A stretch of DNA of 32,655 bases from Levilactobacillus tujiorum (GTDB lineage Bacteria > Bacillota > Bacilli > Lactobacillales > Lactobacillaceae), in assembly GCF_012641185.1 (NCBI RefSeq), contig NZ_JAAXLK010000029.1:1-32655 (forward strand), written 5' to 3'. The position numbers were made by a program, and so were the translations under genes. A model generated the notes under the pieces. That model searched no databases. It was given only the letters and a program-made list of their open reading frames with translations, and was not told the origin of the DNA. Positions 23,877 through 32,542 of this stretch are shown here, piece by piece. Every line of letters starts with the position of its first letter. Within the stretch, counting starts at the first letter, position 1.

Positions 23877-24908
23877 TTAAGCTGATTGGCCGTTTGCGAA
23901 CTGCGTCATAAACAATGAAAACAACATTTCCGGTTCCATCGACGTTGACTTCATCTGCTTCTCCACCCGAAATAGTCCCAAATAGGCCTGATTGAGATCC
24001 GTTAACCTAAACCGGCGCTGCGACTGTAGGGCCAGTTTGATCCGGTACGGGTGCACCTTGAGCAAGCTGGCTAATTTACCCTGACTGTACCCCTGCTTAG
24101 CCAACACCTTGGTTTGAATCAACAACCGAAACTGCCCCTGCAATATGGCATTAATCTTCAACGGTTCCTCTTTAGCCAACAAGAGTTCTCGGTACAACGT
24201 CACCGCTTTGGCCGTATCCTTCGCCAAGACCTGGTTAACCAGATCAAAAACGTTTTGCGTCAACGTCTGGGCTACCAGGCCATTCACAGCGTCCGCGGCA
24301 ATACTCTTTTTAGGGTAGGTAAATAACTCCAGCTTCGGCAACTCGGCCATCATCAACGTCAGGTCCGCATCAGTCCGTTGAATCAACTCATTTAATGCGG
24401 GCCCTTCCATCGTGTAGCCATCCCGTTTCAGTTGCGTGGTCACAAATTGCCGGACATCGCGCTCGGAAAAATGACCAATATCAACGGTCGTTGCCACTTT
24501 CTTCAATTCTTTAGTCACTTTTTTTCGACCATCTAGCTTCTCGTATGGTGCAAAGAAGACTAAGGCCGTACTCTCCATTGGTGCCGTCAGATACGTTTGT
24601 AAACTGCCCACATCATGTTCTACCTTTTGCTTCTTCGTCTCTCCCGTCAAGAATTGCGGGTTATCAATACAAACGACGCGTCGTTCGCCAAAGAATGGTG
24701 CCGCCATGGCATCGTCCAGGGCCACCGCTAACGGCACCGTGTCCATATCATAGCTGGCAAAGTTCATAGTCTGTTCTTCAGCCGGTACAACTGCCTTAAA
24801 CGCAGCCTTTAACCGACGCTGTAAATAATCCGCCTGGCCCATAATCAAATAAACGGGTGCCAGTTGGCCACCAGTCGCTAACGTGTTTAAAAGTTCATTA
24901 ATCGTCAA
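23877..24908 (-). CDS. holA: DNA polymerase III delta subunit
   Basis: The 343-residue protein is the clamp-loader subunit that opens the sliding clamp. It has the family's arrangement: an N-terminal domain beginning with PVYLIMGQADYLQRRLKAAF (residues about 17-36), an AAA+-like domain without a Walker A motif (as in delta), with LVFFAPYEKLDGRKKVTKEL in the middle, and the C-terminal collar helices with RLTDLNQAYLGLFRVEKQMK. It starts inside the last codons of comEC (4-base overlap), so it is translationally coupled to the DNA-uptake channel. comEC-holA is a conserved order in Firmicutes. Confidence 0.94.
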   Translation of the reverse strand: MTINELLNTLATGGQLAPVYLIMGQADYLQRRLKAAFKAVVPAEEQTMNFASYDMDTVPLAVALDDAMAAPFFGERRVVCIDNPQFLTGETKKQKVEHDVGSLQTYLTAPMESTALVFFAPYEKLDGRKKVTKELKKVATTVDIGHFSERDVRQFVTTQLKRDGYTMEGPALNELIQRTDADLTLMMAELPKLELFTYPKKSIAADAVNGLVAQTLTQNVFDLVNQVLAKDTAKAVTLYRELLLAKEEPLKINAILQGQFRLLIQTKVLAKQGYSQGKLASLLKVHPYRIKLALQSQRRFRLTDLNQAYLGLFRVEKQMKSTSMEPEMLFSLFMTQFANGQSA

Positions 24909-27169
24909 GAATCCTGTGCCCCTTTAATTTTAGTCTGCCAGAACCCGTGGGTCCCCGTGTACACATAGCGAATCATCCCGCTAGTCTGGGTACTTACCGC
25001 TGGAACCTGCGTTGATCGCAAGGTCGCCAAAGTCTCCGCGTGGGGGTGTCCGTAGCGATTACGCCGCCCTGCAGAAATAATTGCCCATCGCGGCCGTAAC
25101 TGCGCAATAAAGGCCGGTGCACTTGCCGTCTTACTACCGTGATGTCCTAATTTTAACACGTCCGTTCGTAACTGTGGGTGCTCGGTTATGATTTTCTGTT
25201 CCCCAGCTTGATCAAGGTCGCCCATGAATAGAAAATTCAAGCCCCCGAAGTCACCCTGGAGCGCTAATGAATTGGCATTTTCTGCCGGTGCCGCCTCGTA
25301 GGGATGCCGTACGACCAACGGAACGGCACTCCCCACTTGAATGGGCTGAACCGCCACCGGGTACCGACTATCCGCTAGTAAATGACGCCACCCCGGTTCA
25401 CGTTCCATGCCAGCCGGAACTAGCAGGCGTTTGACCCGTAACTCATGCAGAAACGCCGGTAAATCGCCAATATGATCCGCATCATGATGCGTCAAATAGA
25501 GATCATCCACGTGATCAATGCCCAGGCTGCGCAGATAATTCAAGGATGTCCGACTCGCACTATAAGTCGTTGGCGTTGGTGGTACCCATTTAGGCAGGGG
25601 AAAAGCCAATCGGCCACCCGTGTCAATCATCGCAATTCGTCGATTGAACGGTTCCCGCAAAAGAATACTATCCCCTTGCCCGACATCAAAATACGCGACT
25701 TCACCGTGGAGGGGCAGATGAATGAGGCCGTACATCACACCATAACTTACTAGTAACCCGATCAACCAGTGACGCCGCTGCCTCACCGGTCGACTGAAGA
25801 GCCACCAACTCAGCGCAACCCACAGCCAACACACCCACCACCAAGGTTTCCCAAAGCTAACGTTACCGGGAAGTTCAGCCAAGCGATTCAGCATGGCATC
25901 TAGCCCACCCAAAAGCCCCGCACACCACTGACCGACCATCGGCACCCACGGCCAGCTCACCGCGCCAATTAAAGTCAGCGGTAGCATGACAATGGGAAAT
26001 AATGGCACCAACACCACATTGGCCAATACCGTCAGCAGGTGCCACTGAAAAATACCATTAAGCAAACTCGGCAAGCCTAATAACGTTAATCCTAACTGAC
26101 GCCAGGCCCCAGACTCCCGTGCTAGCAGAACCAAGCCTAACGAAAGGCCGTAGCTCAGTTGGCTTCCTAGTTCAAACAGCATCCCCGGATTAAGCCATAA
26201 TCCGACCAGCAACGCACCGGACCAAGCATCCAACGCCGAAATAGTCACGCTTACCTTTCGCCCACCGAGTTGGATCCCGCGCATCAAGCACGCCCGTAGC
26301 ACACCACTACCGCCACCGGCTAAAATAAAGTAGCCTGGCAACCCCAACAAGAGGCCCCATTCCCAGTGCTCCCGTTGTAAACGCAGCTGAACACACAGCC
26401 ACTCAACCACCGTTAAAATTAAGGCAACGTGCAGGCCAGAAATTGAAAAAAGATGCAGCAAGCCCAATTGCCGCATACCCTGCAGTTCCTGCGTAGCTTC
26501 GGCCGCCCGTACTCCTGGCAGAAGACCTAGCGCATACACCCGCAGCGCCCCTGGTAAACGATCACAATAGCGAATCAAGCGTGTGCGTTGCCGGTGCCAC
26601 CACTGACTCGCCCAGTGACCGAGGGCTACCTTCTGATGACGCCGCTGAAGCACCTGATCTACTTTGACTGACTTGGTCACCCCACGATTCGCCCAATAGC
26701 GCGCCGCGTCGAATTGATTAAAATTGGTTGCAGCCATGATGCCAATCTGTTGGCCTTTAATTTGCCAAGTCTGTGCCCGGCGCAACTGCTTTAATTGGCG
26801 TAATTCCGCGGCTGATCGGGCCCACCCACTAACCGTGAGCGCTTCGCCATTCTGCGCATTTTTACCGATAAAGTAATAACTGGCCCCCCGAAAGACCAAT
26901 TCATCCGGTTGGAAGTTAACCGTCAACGTTACCACCGTGGGCTGAAACATCGAGACCTGCCGGCGTTGAGTATCCTGCTGACGCCACACTAGTAAGCCAC
27001 CGAAGGCCATCATAACCACTAATCCGATTACCAGAGTAGGCCGGTGACGTAGCGTCAACACCCGGCTAAAGATGACCACCAGCAGTAGGCTTCCCGCCAT
27101 CGGATGACCACCGCCAATTACACTCACCGCCGCCGCGATGAAGGCGACAAATAGCCAGTGATTAGCCAC
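24905..27169 (-). CDS. comEC: DNA internalization channel ComEC/Rec2
   Basis: The 754-residue polytopic membrane protein is thought to carry single-stranded DNA across the membrane in natural transformation. It begins with two or three membrane spans, followed by a DUF4131-like soluble loop (about 60-200), the Competence membrane domain (about 215-470; LLHLFSISGLHVALILTVVE) and a C-terminal metallo-beta-lactamase domain (about 490-750). That last domain has the metal motif THHDADHIGD near residue 560 and LKLGHHGSKTAS near 675. No disruption is visible, so the gene appears full length. It overlaps comEB by one base and holA by four. Confidence 0.95.
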   Translation of the reverse strand: MANHWLFVAFIAAAVSVIGGGHPMAGSLLLVVIFSRVLTLRHRPTLVIGLVVMMAFGGLLVWRQQDTQRRQVSMFQPTVVTLTVNFQPDELVFRGASYYFIGKNAQNGEALTVSGWARSAAELRQLKQLRRAQTWQIKGQQIGIMAATNFNQFDAARYWANRGVTKSVKVDQVLQRRHQKVALGHWASQWWHRQRTRLIRYCDRLPGALRVYALGLLPGVRAAEATQELQGMRQLGLLHLFSISGLHVALILTVVEWLCVQLRLQREHWEWGLLLGLPGYFILAGGGSGVLRACLMRGIQLGGRKVSVTISALDAWSGALLVGLWLNPGMLFELGSQLSYGLSLGLVLLARESGAWRQLGLTLLGLPSLLNGIFQWHLLTVLANVVLVPLFPIVMLPLTLIGAVSWPWVPMVGQWCAGLLGGLDAMLNRLAELPGNVSFGKPWWWVCWLWVALSWWLFSRPVRQRRHWLIGLLVSYGVMYGLIHLPLHGEVAYFDVGQGDSILLREPFNRRIAMIDTGGRLAFPLPKWVPPTPTTYSASRTSLNYLRSLGIDHVDDLYLTHHDADHIGDLPAFLHELRVKRLLVPAGMEREPGWRHLLADSRYPVAVQPIQVGSAVPLVVRHPYEAAPAENANSLALQGDFGGLNFLFMGDLDQAGEQKIITEHPQLRTDVLKLGHHGSKTASAPAFIAQLRPRWAIISAGRRNRYGHPHAETLATLRSTQVPAVSTQTSGMIRYVYTGTHGFWQTKIKGAQDS

Positions 27170-27651
27170 TAATCCTGCTTAGGTTGGTCAAAGGGCAGTT
27201 GTGCGAGCAACGTGGGATCAACCGTTACCTGGTTGAGCTCAACGTGCTTCAAGGCAATCAGCTTCTGCGCGTACGGGTCATTATGGTAATTTCGCATATA
27301 AGTAATCTTACGAATACCCGCTTGTAACAACATCTTGGTACATTGCAGGCAAGGAAAGTCCGTCACGTAAATTTCAGCACCGTCCGTCGCTTCACCAAAC
27401 TTAGCACATTGTAAAATTGCATTCATTTCCGCATGAATGGTCCGCACACAATGACCATCCACTAGATAACATCCCTCATCTAGACAGTGCGCGTCACCCG
27501 ATACTGACCCATTATAGCCCGCCGCAATGATTCGCTTGTCCCGAACCAGTGTTGCCCCGACGGACAGCCGATTACACGTGCTCCGTGTCGAGATGACCAG
27601 CGCCTGTAACATAAAATATTGATCCCAAGGAATTCGTTGTCTTTGCATCAT
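27169..27651 (-). CDS. comEB: ComEB, dCMP deaminase family protein
   Basis: The 160-residue zinc enzyme has the cytidine/deoxycytidylate deaminase signature: HAEMNAIL with the catalytic Glu (near residue 75), and PCLQC (near 99-103) with the two zinc Cys. It would deaminate dCMP to dUMP, feeding dTMP synthesis. Although it lies in the comE operon, ComEB is known from Bacillus work not to be needed for DNA uptake. Its stop overlaps the comEC start by one base; a 111-base gap separates it from comEA. Confidence 0.94.
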   Translation of the reverse strand: MMQRQRIPWDQYFMLQALVISTRSTCNRLSVGATLVRDKRIIAAGYNGSVSGDAHCLDEGCYLVDGHCVRTIHAEMNAILQCAKFGEATDGAEIYVTDFPCLQCTKMLLQAGIRKITYMRNYHNDPYAQKLIALKHVELNQVTVDPTLLAQLPFDQPKQD

Positions 27652-27762
27652 AAGTCCCCATTTCTTTTACCATTTAATGACGATCCGTTTGCTACTTCTA
27701 TCAATAACCATTAGCTTACACCATCACTCTTAATTTAACTAGCGGTGGGCTAACCCACGACC

Positions 27763-28470
27763 CTACGTTGTCAGTTGATCTTGCAAATTCTCAACGGTCT
27801 TCTCTCCAAATCCCGGCACTTGAGTTAAATCTTTAACCGTCTGAAATGACCCATGCGCCGTGCGATAATCCACAATCTTTTGGGCTTTTTTCTCGCCGAT
27901 TCCCGTGAGTTGTTGTAAATCACTTACGGTGGCGGTGTTCAAATTAACCACGGTCGCCGCCTTACCATCTGCTTTGGCTGCGCTCTGATTGCCCGCCCCA
28001 TTTGCCGAGGACGAGGCTTGCTGATTGCCCGCGCGTTGTACCGTCTCACCCTTTAGCGGTATCTGTAACTGCTGTTGATCAGTCAGTCGACTCGCCAGAT
28101 TAATCTGTTTGCGATCAGCCTTCCCCGTTAACCCACCTGCCGCTTTAATGGCATCAGCAACCCGCATCTCTGCGGAAAATTGATACAACCCCGGATGAGC
28201 CACCGCCCCCTGAACATCCACAAATACCCGCGTATCATGGCTGCTCACTTGATGCGGTGTACCGCTCACTTCAGTTGTGGCCTTACTGGTCGCGTGACTC
28301 GACTGCTGCGTCTGCTCCTGTGGGACTGTAGCCGGCAGGGCCTTGGCGGGACGTTGACCCCACAATAACCAGCCACCAAACACGACGCTTAGGAGCAGCA
28401 CACTCACGCCTCCCAGCACGACTTGTCGCTGACGAGACAATCCCAGCCACCATTCACTTATTCTTTGCAT
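27763..28470 (-). CDS. comEA: Competence DNA receptor ComEA
   Basis: The 235-residue protein is a membrane-anchored DNA-binding receptor for transformation. It has one N-terminal membrane span (about 17-37, VVLGGVSVLLLSVVFGGWLLW), a Gln/Ser/Thr-rich linker, an SLBB domain (about 82-130, VFVDVQGAVAHPGLYQF), a second linker and a C-terminal double helix-hairpin-helix domain (LQQLTGIGEKKAQKIVDYRT near 185-205 and TQVPGFGEKTVENLQ near 215-230). The start ATG 28470 has GGGAGGAA upstream. It opens comEA-comEB-comEC-holA. A sigma-H/ComX-type promoter was not obvious. Confidence 0.95.
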   Translation of the reverse strand: MQRISEWWLGLSRQRQVVLGGVSVLLLSVVFGGWLLWGQRPAKALPATVPQEQTQQSSHATSKATTEVSGTPHQVSSHDTRVFVDVQGAVAHPGLYQFSAEMRVADAIKAAGGLTGKADRKQINLASRLTDQQQLQIPLKGETVQRAGNQQASSSANGAGNQSAAKADGKAATVVNLNTATVSDLQQLTGIGEKKAQKIVDYRTAHGSFQTVKDLTQVPGFGEKTVENLQDQLTT

Positions 28471-28527
28471 TGTTAATTCCTCCCTTATCCTTAACTCCGT
28501 AATCGCGGGTGGAATTTTTTTCTTTTC

Positions 28528-28560
28528 AAAAAAAGAGTCCAGGAAAAATTCCCAGACTCT
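28528..28560 (-). terminator. Terminator of the ftsW-sepM operon
   Basis: On the minus strand AGAGTCTGGGA/TCCTGGACTCT is followed by eight T residues. It separates sepM from comEA, leaving about 57 bases for a comEA promoter. Confidence 0.85.
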
Positions 28561-28682
28561 CCTTGCATGCCCAATAGAGATGGCCGAAACGCGGAAGGGG
28601 CGCTTAACCCGCTAGTCAAATCATCCCCAGTCAGGATTACTGTTCGCTAACGAATCGCCCTTCAACCCACGCTCCATTTAAG

Positions 28683-29729
28683 CTAATGTGTTTTTAAATA
28701 GTGAACTGCATCATCAAACGACTCAACCGGTACAACTTTCATATTAGGGGCATACTTTTTAGCCGTTGCCTTAGCTAGTTGATAGTTTGTTTGATGTTGC
28801 TCTTCATACTTCAAGAGTAGCTTGGTGGGTTTAACATACGGCGCAAAGAAGACCGTCGCACCAGCCCGCTTGGCAGCGATGATTTTTTTATCAATCCCGC
28901 CAATCTCACCAACATCCCCGTTGGCATCAATCGTTCCCGTTCCGGCAATCTTCTTGCCATGACGCAGATTCTGCCCCGTAACCTGGGTATAAATCTGCAG
29001 ACTAAACATCAGACCACCGGATGGACCGCCAATGTCGCCAGCATCTACCGAGACTTTAGGTTTTGCTTGCACCTTAACGTTATCGGTCAACGTAATGCCA
29101 ATCCCGGCCTTTTTAGTCGGTAATTGCATGAGCTTAGCCGTTGCCGACTGCGTTTTACCATTATGTTGATAGGTAATGGTGGTTTTCGCCCCGACCTTTT
29201 GCTGCTGGATATAGTGCTGATACCCGACCATCGAATTAAAGTGACGGCCGTTAACCTTAGTCACCGTATCGCCAACTCGGAGTTTGCCGGCAAAGGGCGA
29301 CTTATCGTCCACGCTCAACACGTAGATCCCCAAATACCGACGGGTTACCGACTTGTGGGCAGCCTTGTAGGCGGTGTAAATGGATTCATTAATGGCACTC
29401 TGCATATAGAAATCCTGCACCTTGTCATACGTCGCATTGCTAGCGCCCCCCGTAACTGCATCAATGCTTTCGACACTGTAATATGAGTTCAGCTTGGCAT
29501 ATAAGTAGGTCGCTGGTCGGGCCTGAGCCAGCGCAACCGAGGTAATCATATATTTACCACTATGGCGATCCGGATGGCCCGGCATCTTCACGAACGTTTT
29601 CAGATTATCGGCCTCACCCGGACCTTCAATATATCGGGGAAGCGGTAAGAAGAAAAACGCTAGCACTGCCAATGCAGCGATTGCGGTGCCAATGACCTGC
29701 CACCACTGATGCCGCGTTAATTTCCACAT
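28683..29729 (-). CDS. SepM-family PDZ/Lon-type membrane protease
   Basis: The 348-residue protein has an N-terminal membrane anchor (about 11-30, VIGTAIAALAVLAFFFLPLP), a PDZ domain (about 125-190, GIYVLSVDDKSPFAGKLRVG) and a C-terminal Lon-like S16 protease domain. The catalytic Ser is in GDIGGPSGGLMFSL (near residue 236) and the Lys partner in GGIDKKIIAAKRAGA (near 280). Members include SepM, which processes competence peptide in Streptococcus, and YlbL in Bacillus. The active site faces outside. It is the last gene of the ftsW-ylbG-rsmD-coaD-sepM operon, three bases after coaD. The substrate in this organism is unknown. Confidence 0.9.
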   Translation of the reverse strand: MWKLTRHQWWQVIGTAIAALAVLAFFFLPLPRYIEGPGEADNLKTFVKMPGHPDRHSGKYMITSVALAQARPATYLYAKLNSYYSVESIDAVTGGASNATYDKVQDFYMQSAINESIYTAYKAAHKSVTRRYLGIYVLSVDDKSPFAGKLRVGDTVTKVNGRHFNSMVGYQHYIQQQKVGAKTTITYQHNGKTQSATAKLMQLPTKKAGIGITLTDNVKVQAKPKVSVDAGDIGGPSGGLMFSLQIYTQVTGQNLRHGKKIAGTGTIDANGDVGEIGGIDKKIIAAKRAGATVFFAPYVKPTKLLLKYEEQHQTNYQLAKATAKKYAPNMKVVPVESFDDAVHYLKTH

Positions 29730-29732
29730 GCG

Positions 29733-30215
29733 CTATTCACGCTCCAATCGATCACGTAGCCCCGCGGCAACCGCCGGTGGGACTAACGATGTCAGATCGC
29801 CCCCAAATTGTGCGACCTCTTTGAGCAGACTCGACGACACAAACTGATACTTAGGTGCCGCCATCAAACACACCGTGTCCATCTCAGCGGCTAACGTCCG
29901 GTTCATCCCGGCAATTCCCTGTTCAAACTCAAAGTCCGTACTATTTCTCAGTCCGCGAACCAAGACCGTCGCGTGGACCGAACGCATGAAGTCAACCGTC
30001 AGGCCAGTCTCTACTTGAACGGACACGTTATCTAAGTCCGCAATTTCTGTCTCAATGAATGCCACTCGTTCGCTTGCCGTAAAAACGCCGCGTTTCGCGG
30101 TATTCTGACCAACGGCGACGATGAGCTGGTCAAACATCCGACTAGCCCGCTCAATCAGATCCAAATGGCCATTCGTTAAGGGGTCAAAGCTTCCCGGAAA
30201 AACTGCAATTGTCAT
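29733..30215 (-). CDS. coaD: Phosphopantetheine adenylyltransferase
   Basis: The 160-residue enzyme joins 4'-phosphopantetheine and ATP to form dephospho-CoA, the fourth step of CoA synthesis. The nucleotidyltransferase motif GSFDPLTNGH is at residues 7-16 and the C-terminal SSSLLKEVA motif near 126-134. Length and motifs are typical. Its start overlaps the rsmD stop by four bases. Confidence 0.96.
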   Translation of the reverse strand: MTIAVFPGSFDPLTNGHLDLIERASRMFDQLIVAVGQNTAKRGVFTASERVAFIETEIADLDNVSVQVETGLTVDFMRSVHATVLVRGLRNSTDFEFEQGIAGMNRTLAAEMDTVCLMAAPKYQFVSSSLLKEVAQFGGDLTSLVPPAVAAGLRDRLERE

Positions 30216-30775
30216 TCGTCGTCACTTCCCACTGCGTAGATCGTCAATTCTGTAATGCCATAGTCGCGGCGTTCCAGCAACCTAAAACCCGGTAGTTCAT
30301 CGGGAAGCTGGGCCTGTTGATCGGTCTCGCAGACAATCCGAGCATGATCGGTCAGGAGGTTCAACTCCCGTAAAACCGCCATTTGATCCGCGATTTTTTG
30401 CAACGCATACGGTGGGTCGAAAAAGACTAAATCAAACGACTGTCCCTGTTCACCCAATTCCTTAAGCGCGCGGTTAGCGTCCCGCTTCAAGACGACGAAC
30501 CGCTCGGGCGCCTTGGTCACCGCAATATTGTCCTTAATCGTTTTAATCGCTGCATACTGTTTGTCAATCAACACCGCCTGCTCAATACCACGCGAAACGG
30601 CCTCAATACTCAGGCCACCAGACCCCGCAAACAGATCCAGGCTGCGACCGCCATCAAAGTAAGGGCCAATAATATTAAACAGTGCTTCCTTGACCTTGTC
30701 CGTTGTGGGCCGCGTCGCCATTCCTGGTACCGCCTTTAACCGCCGGCCACCAAAATCACCTGCTACAATTCTCAT
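30212..30775 (-). CDS. rsmD: 16S rRNA (guanine966-N2)-methyltransferase RsmD
   Basis: The 187-residue enzyme methylates G966 of 16S rRNA using S-adenosylmethionine. The SAM-binding motif LDLFAGSGGLSIEAVSRG lies near residues 45-62 and the catalytic DPPYA near 120 (the D/N-P-P-Y motif of N-methyltransferases). The N-terminus MRIVAGDFGGRRLKAVPG is characteristic. It overlaps ylbG upstream and coaD downstream by four bases each; rsmD-coaD is a conserved pair. Confidence 0.95.
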   Translation of the reverse strand: MRIVAGDFGGRRLKAVPGMATRPTTDKVKEALFNIIGPYFDGGRSLDLFAGSGGLSIEAVSRGIEQAVLIDKQYAAIKTIKDNIAVTKAPERFVVLKRDANRALKELGEQGQSFDLVFFDPPYALQKIADQMAVLRELNLLTDHARIVCETDQQAQLPDELPGFRLLERRDYGITELTIYAVGSDDE

Positions 30776-31050
30776 TCATCATCATCCTTTGCCGCCGCCA
30801 TTTCTTCGGCGACTCCGTTAAAAGTTTCGTTAATCGCTGGTCGTTGTGAGGCGACCACCCGTTTGACGAATCGTAAATGATTCAATTGATCCGTTAAGGT
30901 GGCGACCTCGTCACGGTTAACGTATAGTACCACGTACCGCATCTTTTTCGACACGTACATCACCGTGCCATAACGTTTCAGCTGCCGCGTTTGTTTCAAA
31001 CTATACGTGTACACAATTAAGCTTTGACGCGGTTGTATCTCAAATGCCAT
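30772..31050 (-). CDS. ylbG: YlbG-family protein (DUF2129)
   Basis: The start ATG 31050 is preferred: GAGGAGG lies 8 bases upstream and gives MAFEIQPRQSLIVYTYSLKQ, the usual YlbG N-terminus. The frame is open to a TTG at 31071, but that segment carries the ribosome binding site and overlaps the ftsW stop. The 92-residue cytoplasmic protein has the family's compact RNP-like pattern (LIVYTYSLKQTRQLKRYGTV, YVVLYVNRDEV). Function is unknown, though it is always near rsmD and coaD in Bacilli. The C-terminal acidic/Ala-rich tail (VAEEMAAAKDDDE) looks disordered. Confidence 0.88.
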   Translation of the reverse strand: MAFEIQPRQSLIVYTYSLKQTRQLKRYGTVMYVSKKMRYVVLYVNRDEVATLTDQLNHLRFVKRVVASQRPAINETFNGVAEEMAAAKDDDE

Positions 31051-31067
31051 TGGTCGTTCCTCCTCAC

Positions 31068-32222
31068 TCAATGCGTCGCCCGGTAATGCTTTTGCCGAGC
31101 GCTAATATTCATGACGACACCCATTACCAGGGCTAGTGTCCACGTACTTGACCCCCCATAACTAATGAAGGGAAAGGTCACCCCAGTGATTGGGAGCAGC
31201 CCGAGCACACCACCTAAATTGAATAGCGTTTGAACCGTCAGATACGTCGCTGCGCCGTAGCAGATCAGCGCGTGATAGCTCGAATTGCTCCGAATGCCCA
31301 CTAGGACTGTTCGGGTAATAATCAAAAAGAGCAGACTAATCACTGCCAGTGCCGTAATCAACCCCAGTTCTTCCGCTAAGATTGCCATGATAAAATCGGT
31401 GTTGGGTTCTGGCAAATATCCCGTCTTCTGGATACTATTTCCCCAGCCCACACCGAAAACACCACCATTACTCAGCGCATAATAGGAATTGACCAGCTGT
31501 TGGCCGACGCCTTGTGAGTGCTTGAACGGGTCTACAAACGCTACCACCCGTTGCAGCTGATAATTATTCTTAGCAAAGCTCAGCTCTGAGACTTTAATCG
31601 CTAGTGGAAAAACAACGCCGACAACAAAGAGTATGGCAGCCAGAAAATAAGTGATGGCGCGTTTCCAGTTGAAACCACTCGATAGCAGCAACACAAATAC
31701 AATGCTGGCGTTGATCGTCGCGCCCCCGAGGTCGGGCTGAATCAAAATCAGGCCAACCATGCCGGCACTAATAATTACCGGTCGGAGCATCACTGCCCAC
31801 CAGCCTTCAAGTGCAATTGCATCTTGCCGGCGATCAATCACGTGGGCCAACCACACAATCAGATAAAATTTCACAAATTCCGCGGGTTGAATGCTGATCG
31901 GTCCCAAGCGAATCCAACCAGCAGCCCCATTGATCGTCTTTCCCACCACTAACAGAAAGAGCAGTGAGCACACGGCTAAAATACTAGCATATTTTAAGAC
32001 TTTTTTATCACGCAATTTATTGAGGTTCATCAACACCATGAAGGTATAGATCGCTAACCCCAAGATGACAAACATCAATTGCTTAACTAAGTAACTCCGT
32101 GGGCTTCCCCCGTTTTGTGCGCCAATATCAGCGCTGGCCGAGTAGACCATAACAATTCCAAAGATACTCAAAACTAAATATGGCACAAACAGCCAGTAAT
32201 CTAAATATTTTAACTTTCGCAT
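31068..32222 (-). CDS. ftsW: Peptidoglycan polymerase FtsW (SEDS family)
   Basis: From ATG 32222 the protein has 384 residues with about ten membrane spans. SEDS proteins polymerise peptidoglycan glycan strands; the FtsW/RodA/SpoVE signatures are visible: MVYSAS near residue 26, NGAAGWIRLGPISIQPAEF near 97-115, NYQLQRVVAFVDPF near 215, LPEPNTDFIMAILAEELG near 270 and the C-terminal GVTFPFISYGGSS. GTG 32246 is an alternative start (MDLERIKRMRKL) but has no ribosome binding site; ATG 32222 has GGAG 12 bases upstream. It is the first gene of the operon. Its place beside ylbG and coaD suggests FtsW, but RodA-like function is not excluded. Confidence 0.9.
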   Translation of the reverse strand: MRKLKYLDYWLFVPYLVLSIFGIVMVYSASADIGAQNGGSPRSYLVKQLMFVILGLAIYTFMVLMNLNKLRDKKVLKYASILAVCSLLFLLVVGKTINGAAGWIRLGPISIQPAEFVKFYLIVWLAHVIDRRQDAIALEGWWAVMLRPVIISAGMVGLILIQPDLGGATINASIVFVLLLSSGFNWKRAITYFLAAILFVVGVVFPLAIKVSELSFAKNNYQLQRVVAFVDPFKHSQGVGQQLVNSYYALSNGGVFGVGWGNSIQKTGYLPEPNTDFIMAILAEELGLITALAVISLLFLIITRTVLVGIRSNSSYHALICYGAATYLTVQTLFNLGGVLGLLPITGVTFPFISYGGSSTWTLALVMGVVMNISARQKHYRATH

Positions 32223-32274
32223 ACGTTTTATTCGCTCCAAGTCCACCGTCCGTAAACGGCAATCGAATGGTTAT

Positions 32275-32283
32275 ATTATAGCA
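32275..32283 (-). promoter_or_regulatory. Extended -10 promoter for the ftsW operon
   Basis: On the minus strand TGCTATAAT (32283-32275) is a TGn-extended perfect -10, about 53 bases before ATG 32222. Confidence 0.55.
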
Positions 32284-32428
32284 TAGCTTCTGGTTAAGAA
32301 TACCTAAAACTCATCGTTACCAGCCGGGACAAACGTCGACCTACCAATCGTTCAACCTGTTCATCATGTCCTTAGAAGTTGACTGACGAAATTCCCACCT
32401 TATACCCGTACCGATAGGAATTCCCACT
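32284..32428. other. Gene-free stretch between the ftsW promoter and repeat copy B
   Basis: No reading frame of note is present. ATTCCCAC occurs twice in tandem fashion (32389-32396 and 32420-32427 area). The gap from ftsW to the IS3 transposase stop is 348 bases in total and also contains repeat copy B and the IS end. Confidence 0.4.
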
Positions 32429-32500
32429 GTTAAATTAGGCTAAATTGGTCGCACTCCGGCTGCCAGAAATTTCGCCTGCTGTGGGGGACGCTTCAGACTG
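32429..32500 (-). repeat. Dispersed intergenic repeat, copy B (inverted relative to copy A)
   Basis: This roughly 72-bp segment begins GTTAAATTAGGCTAAATTGG and ends GCTTCAGACTG. It is the reverse complement of 4885-4955, with about seven differences spread along it, including one-base gaps. The best-conserved stretch is TCGCACTCCGGCTGCCAG. It lies 43 bases from the start of the IS3-type element. Confidence 0.85.
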
Positions 32501-32542
32501 GAAAACCACCCGTCTTCTCGCTCGATTTGGAGCCACGAAAAC

